This document shows positions 1 through 8,267 of a stretch of DNA of 64,000 nt, one piece after another. How positions within the stretch are numbered: position 1 is the stretch's first letter; each line of letters opens with the position of its first letter. Position numbers and translations under genes: made by a program. Below the pieces are notes generated by a model that worked only from the letters and a program-made list of their open reading frames with translations, was not told where the DNA came from and did not search any database. The DNA is from Trichomonas vaginalis G3 (taxonomy: Eukaryota; Parabasalia; Trichomonadida; Trichomonadidae): NCBI RefSeq assembly GCF_026262505.1, contig NC_067205.1, forward strand, positions 22,105,585 to 22,169,584, read 5' to 3'.

Positions 1-30
1 TTCGATGTTAGAACCTCAAGTTGAAGGACA

Positions 31-264
31 ACTTGTTTGTTAGATGAGAAATATGAAATGGCATACCATTTTAAAACAAATATTTTTAAAAAATATTTTT
101 TATTTTATTTGAAAGTACGCTGAGTTGTTGGAGAAACCGTGGGAACTTGTTTGTTAGATGAGAAATATGAAATGGCATACCATTTTAAAACAATATATTT
201 TTAAAAAATATTTTTTTATTTATTTGAAATGTACGCTGAGTTTGTTGGAGAAGACCGTTGGGAA
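31..264. repeat. two imperfect 114-120 bp tandem units
   Basis: A block beginning ACTTGTTTGTTAG recurs at 31, 145 and 265. It duplicates the beginning of the HNH gene and its upstream sequence. The matching stretch of copy C (from about 62197) has only one version, so the duplication is specific to copy A. Confidence 0.75.
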
Positions 265-810
265 ACTTGTTTGTTAGATGAGAAAATATGAAATTCACTG
301 TGTGAGTCATTTTGAAGCAGAAACAAAAAACAAAAAGAGTTTTTAAGCGAATGGAGCGAAATGACGGATATGCTATTATGAAGATGAGTGGAAAAACTAT
401 TTTAAACATGTTGTCATTGCAACTCATTTTATACTGAATCCTAACAATTTACCTTTGTAGACCATATAAACCGTATAAGAAACGACAATAGACTTGAAAA
501 CTTACGTTGGGTCACTTGTTCTGAAAACAATAAGAACAAAGGCAAATTTGGAGATATTGTATTCGAATTTGTCGACGAACTAGAAGATGAAACAATTGAA
601 ATTACAGACTATGGCAAGCATACGTTTGAGTTTTACTACTATAGCGAAGAACAAGACTCTTTCTACTTTTATACCGGCGTAAACTATAGGAAATTACAAG
701 TATATTTTACTAAGGCAGGCTATGCTTATGTAAACACTAGAGATACAGATGGAAAATACGTTCAAATACTTCTTAACAAATTCAAGAAGCTATATGGCAT
801 ACCATTTTAA
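229..810 (+). pseudogene. HNH endonuclease of the element (broken)
   Basis: The encoded pieces resemble the HNH_3/NUMOD4 type of homing-endonuclease-like protein. There is a stretch like YLKHVVIATHFILNPNN, then a VDH histidine, then a region like RNDNRLENLRWVT, which is the usual HNH_3 order. A further C-terminal domain of about 90 residues rich in aromatic residues is not recognised. The same gene occurs at 62263-62846 in copy C. In phages and giant viruses such genes spread by cutting DNA that lacks them; whether that happened here is inference. The copy looks broken. It is followed by a conserved gene at 837. Confidence 0.7.
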
Positions 811-836
811 AACAATATATTTTTTACATATATTAA

Positions 837-1712
837 ATGCTTCAGGTTGAAAAACAAAGAACAAAAGTAGCAGATACAAAACCGTTAGACTATATCTTTA
901 CAAATGCTGGTAGGACTATTTCAGATGAAGAAATTTCATCCCGAGTATACAGGTTTGACTATCCAATTCGTTGGCTTCAAAGTCCTTCAGATGCAAAGGC
1001 AATAGGATTTAGAAGAGTTTTGTTTTCAAATAGAACTAACGCATTTATGTTCGCAGTATATTTTCATGGGCAGTATAAAGGTTCTGATGGTCTAATAGAC
1101 AAATTTGACGAAATGAGAATCTTTACAGTTCGTTCAGACGAAAGTCTTGAGAAAACTCTAAATGACTTTCAAACTCAAATGAACAAATATTATTGGGAAT
1201 TTCAAGAAAAATACGACTCTTTACTAAATGGAACATACTATCTGAAACTAGAATATGACAAGATGAACTCCACCGTTTCATTTCAAAAGATTGAAATTAA
1301 CCCTCCAAGAGATACAGAGTTTTTATTTTGGAAAGTAGACAAACGTTCTTGGGCACAATTTCTTCGGTTACTAAACCAGAACGAACCATTACCACCAGAT
1401 GGTCCATTTAAATTTATACTTCCACCAGCAGATTTGACAGTTTATAGAAATGTGTTTGACCCTCAAAATGTTATGTGTCATGCAAGTTTCAGTTCAAGCA
1501 ACAATAGTTTTCTATGTATTGGTAAGGACTTTTATGACTTTGCTTCTAAATTCTACGAACCACCTAGTAACAGTTTCTCTGACTTTCAAGTTTGGTTCAC
1601 AACAAATGGTGTGCAACATATTATTCCATTGTACTATGACTTTTATCTCGAATTGTCTTTCATATATAACTACGGAAAAGTGCTGAAAAAAGTATTGAAA
1701 AATATAATTTAG
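837..1712 (+). CDS. conserved element protein, possible capsid-associated, 291 aa
   Basis: Function is not recognised. The protein is soluble, with many aromatic residues and beta-type alternation, and no signal peptide or membrane segment. A central stretch reads RFDYPIRWLQSP then AKAIGFRR. The same stretch, with small changes, occurs in a second gene of the family at 57271-58049 in copy C, so the family carries two paralogues. A near-identical copy lies at 62872-63730. The start is supported by a TTTTA box 10 bases upstream. The B protein at 49465 has a loosely similar layout. A minor structural role is a guess. Confidence 0.7.
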   Translation: MLQVEKQRTKVADTKPLDYIFTNAGRTISDEEISSRVYRFDYPIRWLQSPSDAKAIGFRRVLFSNRTNAFMFAVYFHGQYKGSDGLIDKFDEMRIFTVRSDESLEKTLNDFQTQMNKYYWEFQEKYDSLLNGTYYLKLEYDKMNSTVSFQKIEINPPRDTEFLFWKVDKRSWAQFLRLLNQNEPLPPDGPFKFILPPADLTVYRNVFDPQNVMCHASFSSSNNSFLCIGKDFYDFASKFYEPPSNSFSDFQVWFTTNGVQHIIPLYYDFYLELSFIYNYGKVLKKVLKNII

Positions 1713-2540
1713 GTGAAGAGGTGAGATCTCACCTGTTTTTTCACCTCTTTTTTCACCTCTTGAATTTTCATGAATTTTCATGAATTTTCATGAATGTTTT
1801 GTCAAGACTTCATCGTAATGAGTGTAAATCAGACAAAAATATAATTTAGGGTAGAAGGTTAGATCTAACCTCTTTTCTAACCTCTTTTCTACCCTCTTGA
1901 ATTTTCATGAATTTTCACAAAAGACCAAAAATATATTTTAGGTGAAGAGGTTAGATCTCACCTGTTTTTTCACCTCTTTTTTCACCCTCTTGAATTTTCA
2001 TGACTTCTTCGTAAATGTTTTGTCAAGACTTCATCGTAATGAGTGTAAATCAGACAAAAATATAATTTAGGGTAGAAGGTTAGATCTAACCTCTTTTCTA
2101 ACCTCTTTTCTACCCTCTTGAATTTTCATGAATTTTCACAAAAGACCAAAAATATATTTTAGGTGAAGAGGTTAGATCTCACCTGTTTTTTCACCTCTTT
2201 TTTCACCCTCTTGAATTTTCATGACTTCTTCGTAAATGTTTTGTCAAGACTTCTTCGTAATGAGTGTAAAGGACCCAAAAATAAAGTTTAGGTGAAGAGG
2301 TGAGATCTCACCTGTTTTTTCACCTCTTTTTTCACCTCTTGAATTTGTCAAGACTTCTTCGTATATGCTTTGTCAAACATGAACGTACATGCTTTGTCAA
2401 ACATGAACGTAAATGTTTTGTCGAAACTTCTTCGTAATGAGCTTAAATCAGACAAAAATATAATTTAGGGTAGAAGGTTAGATCTAACCTCTTTTCTAAC
2501 CTCTTTTTTCACCTCTTGAATTTTCATGAATTTTCCCGAA
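1713..2540. repeat. array of AGATCT-centred palindromes with spacer modules
   Basis: About seven hairpin modules lie here, with AGATCT centres near 1724, 1861, 1952, 2082, 2174, 2294 and 2480. Each has a GGTGA..AGATCT..TCACC or GGTTAGATCTAACC core followed by one or two extra copies of the 3' arm, so alternative pairings are possible. Between them lie modules based on TTCGTAATGAGTGTAAA and TTTTGTCAAGACTTC. Base changes in one arm are usually matched in the other. Further copies occur at 3545-3606, 3720-3782, 22105-22310 and 63740-63900. No gene is present in this stretch. Confidence 0.85.
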
Positions 2541-2543
2541 ATA

Positions 2544-2597
2544 AAAAAATAAAGTTAGTTTTATTTTTTTATTTTTTTTTATTTTGTATGTAAAGAT
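2544..2597 (+). promoter_or_regulatory. shared T-rich upstream block, copy 1
   Basis: A block with AAAGTTAGTTTTATTTTT, a long T-rich run, then TTTTGTATGTAAAGA lies directly before the start codon at 2598. Almost the same block precedes the genes at 4144 and 4844, and nowhere else was it noticed. It is probably a common promoter for these three genes, different from the short TTTTA box used by most other element genes. Confidence 0.6.
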
Positions 2598-3539
2598 ATG
2601 ATTTCAACAATCGGCACAACAACAATTCAAACAACAACTTCACCAAACTCTTTAGTTATGAATCCAACATCTATGTTAGTAGAGATGAAAAGCTTCATTC
2701 CTTCTTCATATACTTTTGAAACAGAAATCCAGAAGATAAAGCAGGAACTTTTAACATGTAATTTAGACTGTAGTGCGAAAGATGAAGAAAATGAACAGTA
2801 TCTTTATGACATGCAGGACATTATTGACCATTTACCTAAACTACCTGAAATCCAACAACAAAAACTCACTATTCCCGAATTTGACGAAATAGAAGTCAAA
2901 GCAACTGACTCAGTAGAAATAAAGAAGTTCATACGAAAGGTAAACTATGAGTTTCTTGGATTTCATTGCAACCATAAGGTTATGGACAAAGATTGCGACA
3001 TGGTATATAAGAACATCTCTGACATATATAAATCTGAAGAATTTAAGACCTACGACAACTTTGTTTCGTTAGTTGCTGAATGTGTATGGCAGATAAGAGA
3101 TAAAGATAGAAGAGGCAAAGTATGGAACAAACAAATAAGACCCGCTATGTTTGAGATGAAGAGAGCAATTGACGCTTTAGTTGTTTTAGCAGGTAAGGTT
3201 TCAGAATATAACGCAAAAATGAACCCGCAATGTTCTAAATGTAAAGCAGCAATGAGGAGATATAACTACTCCGTCAAAGAGATAGAACGTATGCGAAACG
3301 ACTATGCAGATTTAAAGAAAGAAGCAGAGAAGCCGGTAGAAAATAAAATGGACATGTTAGAATTTCTGAACAAAAACTATCCAACAGCAGAAGATTTCCT
3401 TCTATCTGATGTCAAGAAGAAGTATAAAGAGACTTTCGGCATAGTTAAAACTTTTGACATACTGACAGAAGAAATAGAAGCTACGAAATTGTTTAGAATT
3501 TCAAATATACATCGTACAATTCATGTAAAACGCTTGTGA
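2598..3539 (+). CDS. element protein of unknown function, 313 aa
   Basis: The protein is not recognised. It begins with a Thr/Ser-rich segment, then a mostly helical, charged body. There is a CSKCKAAM pair of cysteines near residue 213, followed by a coiled-coil-like stretch and a C-terminal helical segment of about 60 residues. There is no membrane segment. The upstream block is shared with the two KilA-N genes that follow, and all three are on the same strand, so they may be expressed together, perhaps as regulators. The frame is open throughout, unlike most genes of this copy. Confidence 0.6.
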   Translation: MISTIGTTTIQTTTSPNSLVMNPTSMLVEMKSFIPSSYTFETEIQKIKQELLTCNLDCSAKDEENEQYLYDMQDIIDHLPKLPEIQQQKLTIPEFDEIEVKATDSVEIKKFIRKVNYEFLGFHCNHKVMDKDCDMVYKNISDIYKSEEFKTYDNFVSLVAECVWQIRDKDRRGKVWNKQIRPAMFEMKRAIDALVVLAGKVSEYNAKMNPQCSKCKAAMRRYNYSVKEIERMRNDYADLKKEAEKPVENKMDMLEFLNKNYPTAEDFLLSDVKKKYKETFGIVKTFDILTEEIEATKLFRISNIHRTIHVKRL

Positions 3540-3544
3540 AAAAA

Positions 3545-3782
3545 AGAGGTGAGAAAACAGGTGAGAAAACAGGTGAGATCTCACCTCTTCACCTAAAATA
3601 TATTTTTATTGAATTCAGCAACAAAATTCTGAGTAAAATAATTTTTAGGGCTTGTGTCAAACCGTTGAGTTTTCACAAAATTCCAAAAATAACGTTTACC
3701 ATGTAAAACGCTTATAAAATAACTGAGGTGAGAAAACAGGTGAGAAAACGGGTGAGATCTCACCTCTTCACCTAAAATATAT
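3545..3782. repeat. two AGATCT palindromes in reverse orientation
   Basis: Two hairpins (about 3545-3606 and 3720-3782) are the reverse complement of the units in the 1713-2540 array. They begin with two GGTGAGAAAAC copies and end TCACCTCTTCACC. They stand just downstream of the gene ending at 3539, which would fit a transcript-end or spacer role. Confidence 0.75.
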
Positions 3783-3789
3783 TTTTGCT

Positions 3790-4088
3790 GAAAAAATGAC
3801 CAAATTTCATTATATAACTGTTATTTTTTGACGAAGTGAACTTTGACACTTCGTCAAAAAAATCCCTGAAATCATATCTTTTATACAAGATAGAAAATCT
3901 TACTCGCCTAAAACTCATGAAAATCGTGAAAAATTGCGACCCAGACTTTTTTCGGGGTCGCCTAAAACTCATGAAAATCGTGAAAAAATGACCAAATTTC
4001 ATTATATAACTGTTATTTTTTTACGAAGAGAACTTTTGCACTTCGTCAAAAAAATCCCTGAAATCATATCTTTTATACAAGATAGAAA
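3790..4088. repeat. direct duplication of ~105 bp around a palindromic insert, with hairpins
   Basis: The block from GACCAAATTTCATTATATAA to ATACAAGATAGAAAA occurs twice (about 3793-3897 and 3985-4088). In the first copy a perfect hairpin lies at 3824-3861, with stem TTTTTTGACGAAGTG and its complement around an 8-base loop. The second copy of that hairpin is less perfect. Between the blocks sits the palindromic repeat described at 3897-3984. Confidence 0.75.
3897..3984. repeat. palindromic repeat, intergenic copy
   Basis: Two copies of a CGCCTAAAACTCATGAAAA unit flank a stem GCGACC / GGTCGC with a T-rich loop. The same repeat, with few changes, is present inside the KilA-N gene at 5090-5215. 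Confidence 0.8.
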
Positions 4089-4143
4089 AAATAAAGTTAG
4101 TTTTATTTTTATTTATTTTTTTATTTTGTATGTAAGAACATAT
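4088..4143 (+). promoter_or_regulatory. shared T-rich upstream block, copy 2
   Basis: Same block as at 2544-2597, ending in TTTTGTATGTAAGA a few bases before the ATG at 4144. Confidence 0.6.
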
Positions 4144-4755
4144 ATGTCAAACATTGAGTTTGAAACAGTTAAAAAGATAGACAATGACACCAAATTGGTT
4201 AGAATAGGTGATTTAAACGTAAGATACTCAAAGAAATACAACAAATATTCTTTGTCAGACATTTTATCTCCATCTGGAAAGAAAACAAAGGACTGGGTTA
4301 GAAATGCTTCTAGTCAGAAAATTTTGACAAGAAATCCTGAGCTTATGATATCGGTAAAATTCTATGGAACTGCAGCATATCTCATCGACAAAAGTCTTAT
4401 ACCAATAGTTTTGTTATGGTTAGACCCAGTTGTTGGATATAACTTCATAACATATGGTTCATTCGATACGGAACGTTGCAGTGAAGGCTTACTTTACATC
4501 GTTCAGAAACCGAAGGACTTCAATACAAAGAGATATAAGATAGGAAGAACATATAATATAACTCTAAGATATGACAGTACAGTCAATAGAGTCAAGGTTG
4601 TGTTCGTTAACGATATGAGAGCTGCTGAAACAGAACTACTTGAAAAGTTTGAGAAAATGTATGGTGCTCCCACGAAAGGTAAAGAAACGTTTGAAGTAGA
4701 TGAGATAGATAAAGCTATAAAATTATTTGACGAAGTTGCTGAAAAATACATGTAA
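4144..4755 (+). CDS. KilA-N and T5orf172 (GIY-YIG-like) domain protein, 203 aa
   Basis: Residues about 15-65 fit a KilA-N DNA-binding domain (YSLSDIL, then KKTKDWVRNASS). Residues about 115-200 fit the T5orf172/GIY-YIG-related domain (LLYIVQ, YKIGRT, then AETELLEKF). This pairing is common in large DNA viruses and phages. A DNA-binding or nuclease role is expected from the families; the target is unknown. The start at 4144 is chosen over the upstream open frame because it follows the shared upstream block. Another KilA-N gene follows 88 bases downstream. Confidence 0.7.
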   Translation: MSNIEFETVKKIDNDTKLVRIGDLNVRYSKKYNKYSLSDILSPSGKKTKDWVRNASSQKILTRNPELMISVKFYGTAAYLIDKSLIPIVLLWLDPVVGYNFITYGSFDTERCSEGLLYIVQKPKDFNTKRYKIGRTYNITLRYDSTVNRVKVVFVNDMRAAETELLEKFEKMYGAPTKGKETFEVDEIDKAIKLFDEVAEKYM

Positions 4756-4788
4756 AGCGTTTATTTTTGGTCTTTTGTGAAAGTCAGA

Positions 4789-4843
4789 AAATAACGCTAA
4801 TTTTATTTTTATTTATTTTTTTATTTTGTATGTAAAGACAGAT
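4789..4843 (+). promoter_or_regulatory. shared T-rich upstream block, copy 3
   Basis: Same block as at 2544 and 4088, ending in TTTTGTATGTAAAGA before the ATG at 4844. Confidence 0.6.
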
Positions 4844-5737
4844 ATGTCAACAACAGAGAACACAACAACAGTTATAGTCCATGAAGCTATAAATGAAGAA
4901 TATGAGTACATACAGTTTAACAAACAACTCCGTCTCATTCGTTCGGTCAAAGACGATATGTACCAAATGCAAAGTATTTTGACAGCATGTTTTGCTCCAG
5001 ATACTAAGAAACCACAAGACTGGTTTAGGAACCAAAGCACTATTGAACTATTAAATGAAGCTGAAAATTCGACTACGGATTTTCTCGTAGTCGCAAAAAC
5101 TCGAGTAGGTAAAAAACCGCAGTCGCCAAAACTCTATGAAAATCGTGAAGAACAGCGAGACCGACTTTTTTCGGGGTCGCCAAAACTCTATGAAAATCGT
5201 GAAAAATTGCCAAACGGTTTGAGAGGATATTATGTACATAGACTTCTTGTAAATGCTGTTGCAATGTGGGCTTCGCCTCGTTATGCTTGGTATATTTACA
5301 GACTTCTTGACGAAATTCATAGACAAGAACGTGAAGAGATGGAAAACAAGCTTGAAGCAAAAGACAAAAGCATTCAGAAAAGAATACCACGTTCGGTACC
5401 AAAAGGAAAGGAAAAGAACTATAAGTATATGATTTATACTGAAGAGATGGAAAATGAAGAAGATAAAGATATGGTTATGTTGCATTTAGTCAGAAGAAAC
5501 AACAAAAGCTTTTACGACCTTGCTAAGATTTACAAATCTGACAGAAATTGGTTCTATCGCGAAAACTTACCGATTTCAATGACCCCAAATGAAGATGTGA
5601 AACAAATAGTTCAAGATACTTTACCTCAAACACACTATGACATCAAAGGTTGTACAATACTTACCTTCAAAGAAGATTTGCCATTGTTAAAGGAAAAAAT
5701 AACAGAGTATTTTGACAACTTCAAACAAGTAGAGTAA
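4844..5737 (+). CDS. KilA-N domain protein carrying an in-frame palindromic repeat, 297 aa
   Basis: The N-terminal part fits a KilA-N DNA-binding domain (KKPQDWFRNQSTIELL, then RGYYVHRLLVNAVAMWASP and YIYRLLDEI). Between these halves lies a segment of about 40 residues that does not belong to the family and is encoded by a palindromic repeat (5090-5215), which keeps the frame open. The middle is charged and coiled-coil-like. The C-terminal 100 residues (KYMIYTEEM, then DRNWFYREN) may be a further DNA-virus accessory domain; it is not recognised. The gene follows the 4144 gene and shares its upstream block. Confidence 0.7.
   Translation: MSTTENTTTVIVHEAINEEYEYIQFNKQLRLIRSVKDDMYQMQSILTACFAPDTKKPQDWFRNQSTIELLNEAENSTTDFLVVAKTRVGKKPQSPKLYENREEQRDRLFSGSPKLYENREKLPNGLRGYYVHRLLVNAVAMWASPRYAWYIYRLLDEIHRQEREEMENKLEAKDKSIQKRIPRSVPKGKEKNYKYMIYTEEMENEEDKDMVMLHLVRRNNKSFYDLAKIYKSDRNWFYRENLPISMTPNEDVKQIVQDTLPQTHYDIKGCTILTFKEDLPLLKEKITEYFDNFKQVE
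5090..5215. repeat. palindromic repeat inside the KilA-N gene
   Basis: Two CGCCAAAACTCTATGAAAA units flank a CGAGACC...GGGGTCGCC palindrome. It is a relative of the intergenic copy at 3897-3984 and lies in frame within the reading frame of 4844-5737, adding two PKLYENRE motifs to the protein. Confidence 0.8.
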
Positions 5738-5751
5738 ATTGCACTCTTTAT

Positions 5752-6170
5752 TTTTCAAGCTTGACTTCAGATGGCTCAAGTAGCTCAATTAGGTAAATTG
5801 CCTCGTCAAATCCTTCTGGCATTCCGAGTCCTTCCTTCCGACAGGAAAAAATTTTCATTCCGACAGGAAGAACTCTTCCTTCCAACAAGAAAAATTTTTC
5901 CCGACGACAAGAAAAAATTTTCCAGTTGTCCGTCCGTAAACCATTCAAATTTTCGAAAATTGAGAACTTTTTGGTCGAACTTCAGAAAAAGTTTTTCCTT
6001 CCGACAGAAAAAGTTTTTCCCGACAACTGGAAAAGTTCTTCCTTCCGACAGGACACAAACGGATGACTGACGTTCCTCTTCCTGAATGCCTTCCAAAGCC
6101 AGAAGAACCGACAGCCCCAGCACCACAACAGACTTACTAAGACTAAACACTTACATTTTCAAGCTTGACT
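5752..6170. repeat. 389-bp repeat-rich segment between 15-bp direct repeats
   Basis: TTTTCAAGCTTGACT occurs at 5752-5766 and 6156-6170, and the right copy is the 3' end of the ATPase gene. Between them are at least six imperfect copies of a TTCCGACAGGAAAAA motif with AAAATTTT centres in both orientations. A short acidic, proline-rich frame (6062-6139) may be a remnant. The flanking repeats look like a target-site duplication or a duplication breakpoint. No certain gene is present. Confidence 0.6.
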
Positions 6171-7034
6171 TTTTACAATTTGAACTTTGTTTGCGTAGAT
6201 ATGAATTCTGAAAGAAGTATGAGGGTCTTGTATGACTTTGTACTTCTCCCATAGTTCATGTCTGTCAAACTTACCTGCCATGGACTCTTTCATAAGTTCC
6301 ATGAAATCGTCTTCGGACAATCCGGGGAAAAGTACAATGTCAGTCAGTATTCTTTTAACATCCTTACTTAAACTCTTTGCTGTCTGTACACAAATGACAA
6401 CTGAGATGTTAAAGTGTCTGAGCTTCTTAAGAATTCGACACATATCTTGTTCTCTATTCTTAAGCAAAGGATGAGAAGCAAAGTCATCTAAGATAAGAAG
6501 ACACCTATGAGGGTATGTCTTCCAATCGTAAGATTGCAATTTCTTCGAAATGTATTCTATCTCTTTCTGTTTGTTTCTGAAGTGTTTCTTCTCTAATATT
6601 CTCTGCATTTCCTCATTTGGGTCTTTAAACTTCGAATTTATATACTCATTTATAGCATTGTACTTCAAAACCCTTCTTTGGTACTTCTTTATCCAATCTA
6701 ACAACTCAGTATCCTTTATACATACTAACTTAGACTTCTTTATAATATCTTTGAACGAATTGACGGTTTGGTCAAATTGACCAGAAGTACTACAAATGAC
6801 AACTAACTCATAGAATGGGTTCTTCTCATCTAGTTCTTGTTGTTGTGCAGCCATTTTAAGATAAGTGAAAGTCTTACCCGACCCAGGTGGTGCAATTAGA
6901 CCTGTTATACCATTCTGAGCAAATAAGAACTTGTCATGTATGGGTTTTATCTGAGCATTTTCTAACTTCCTCTTGTTCTTGTTTAAAACATTCTCAAATT
7001 TCTTGTCAATGTCAGCAAACTTTTTTTCTAACAT
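6159..7034 (-). CDS. packaging ATPase, A32/FtsK-HerA family
   Basis: This is probably the DNA-packaging motor ATPase of the virus-like particle. Walker A is LIAPPGSGKTF (about residue 45-55) and Walker B is CLLILDDF (about residue 200). A conserved VVICVQTAK segment follows, as in the A32 branch. It is homologous to the B copy at 48547-49446 and of similar length (291 versus 299 aa). The frame extends upstream to 7136, but the ATG at 7034 is preferred: it follows a TTTTA box, matches the length of the B protein, and avoids overlap with the divergent gene at 7071. Confidence 0.85.
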   Translation of the reverse strand: MLEKKFADIDKKFENVLNKNKRKLENAQIKPIHDKFLFAQNGITGLIAPPGSGKTFTYLKMAAQQQELDEKNPFYELVVICSTSGQFDQTVNSFKDIIKKSKLVCIKDTELLDWIKKYQRRVLKYNAINEYINSKFKDPNEEMQRILEKKHFRNKQKEIEYISKKLQSYDWKTYPHRCLLILDDFASHPLLKNREQDMCRILKKLRHFNISVVICVQTAKSLSKDVKRILTDIVLFPGLSEDDFMELMKESMAGKFDRHELWEKYKVIQDPHTSFRIHIYANKVQIVKSQA

Positions 7035-7070
7035 ATTTTTAGAAAAATTAAAATTTTTATCTTTTAGAAA
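7035..7070. promoter_or_regulatory. divergent promoter gap, ATPase / 7071 gene
   Basis: The 36-bp gap has TTTTATCTTTTAGAAA before the + strand ATG at 7071. On the minus strand TTTTAATTTTTCTAAAAAT precedes the ATPase ATG. Both fit the element-wide TTTTA box. Confidence 0.55.
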
Positions 7071-7522
7071 ATGTCTAGCGATTTCGCTATCTATATTCGA
7101 GACAAGCTTTTTGACAGCAAAACATCTGTCGACCATAAAATCTTACATAGTGTAAACAAGAAAGGTGAATTTGTTTTAAAGTTCTGTTTTGGGAATATGA
7201 CAAGAACCATAAAACATTAAGCAGAGCAGTCTTAAAATTTGTCAATGACAGACTTGTTGACAGAGATGACACCGATTGGAAAGATGAAGTCCAACAAAAG
7301 TTCTTAGAATGCAAAGAAGACACATGCGCTGTTCTTGAAGATGAAATAGAAAACAGAATAGATGAGCTATTAAAGGACAAAGAACTTTTACATAAATATG
7401 GTTCGGAGAAATTTGACATAACTCCACCAGAGAAGAAGAAGAGAGAAAAAGAAAGAAAAGAAGTAGAAGAAGAGAAGAAAGAACCTGAACCAGTTCCAGA
7501 GAAAAAGAAATTTGACATGTAA
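7071..7522 (+). pseudogene. small charged element protein (broken)
   Basis: Not recognised. The encoded pieces begin MSSDFAIYIRDKLFDS and end in a Lys/Glu/Pro-rich tail (EPEPVPEKKKFDM). They are helical and very charged. The gene is divergent from the packaging ATPase and convergent with the gene ending at 7539. It looks broken. Confidence 0.5.
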
Positions 7523-7538
7523 AAATAAAATTTTATTT

Positions 7539-7958
7539 TTAGAACATTTCTGGGTCAATGTCAATGTTCTCTTCCTCTTTAGGGGCAAACACTGGCTTAG
7601 ACTCTAAAATCTTTTTACCCAATTTACCTTGAACTTCAACTATCTTAGACTCATAATATTCATAGTCGTCTGTCTTCTTTGGTTCATAAGGTATAACAAG
7701 TTTGTATGCTTTGCCTTCTTTAAGGTTTGAGAACCTTCTGTCAAAATTTTCTTTGACTGCTAACAAACCTTCTATGTCTAAGTCTTCAAATTTCGCACCA
7801 TTTTTAGTCACAATAGCAAACTTAACTGGTTCGATGTTCCAAACTTTGCTGAATGAAGACTTTTCAAAATGGTAGAAGTAAACATTCAAATATGTGAATG
7901 GGTCTAGTTCTTCTTTAAGTCCTGACATGTACTTGTTTACTGAGATGAATTTTGCCAT
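7539..7958 (-). CDS. element protein of unknown function, 139 aa
   Basis: Not recognised. It is a compact mixed alpha/beta protein with an acidic C-terminus (EEENIDIDPEMF). The acidic tail and the position next to the helicase resemble single-stranded DNA-binding proteins, but no family motif was found, so this is a weak guess. In B, the region 37710-38219 ends in a similar acidic tail (EEIDVDPDV) and may be its counterpart. The start follows TTTTATCCGATAGAAAAG. Confidence 0.55.
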   Translation of the reverse strand: MAKFISVNKYMSGLKEELDPFTYLNVYFYHFEKSSFSKVWNIEPVKFAIVTKNGAKFEDLDIEGLLAVKENFDRRFSNLKEGKAYKLVIPYEPKKTDDYEYYESKIVEVQGKLGKKILESKPVFAPKEEENIDIDPEMF

Positions 7959-7994
7959 CTTTTCTATCGGATAAAAAAAATATTTTTTTAAAAT

Positions 7995-8267
7995 TTACTC
8001 ATAAAAAATTTTCTTTGTATATACACCATTCTGTACGTCTAAAAGACTTTTGACATTTGCCAAGAATGTACGTTTAGACGCTGTCATATAACCATATTCT
8101 TGACAATATTGTTTATACGAATCGTACAATGACCTTTCATCTAAACACTCAAAGTCAGTTTCATCTATGAACAGTTCATATACACTCTTGTTTGCTTCTA
8201 ACAATGTTTGTCTCTCTTCGGTATGTGGAATTTGTCTTGGATTGAACTTTGAAATATCTAATGTCAT
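7995..8267 (-). CDS. C-terminal winged-helix-like part of the primase-helicase module, 90 aa
   Basis: The segment LYDSYKQYCQEYG followed by SKRTFLANVKSL resembles the C-terminal winged-helix domain of D5/P4-type primase-helicases. It directly abuts the 3' end of the SF3 helicase gene on the same strand, so the two frames probably make up one replication module. Confidence 0.55.
   Translation of the reverse strand: MTLDISKFNPRQIPHTEERQTLLEANKSVYELFIDETDFECLDERSLYDSYKQYCQEYGYMTASKRTFLANVKSLLDVQNGVYTKKIFYE

Noticed and set aside
1713-2540. Possible CRISPR array
   Set aside because: Repeats are palindromes with variable length and recurring spacers, and no cas gene is near; the DNA is eukaryotic in type.
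5771-6150. Overlapping 99-114 aa frames rich in Phe/Arg/Lys
   Set aside because: They are translations of the TTCCGACAGGAAAA repeat segment on both strands, with no support as genes.
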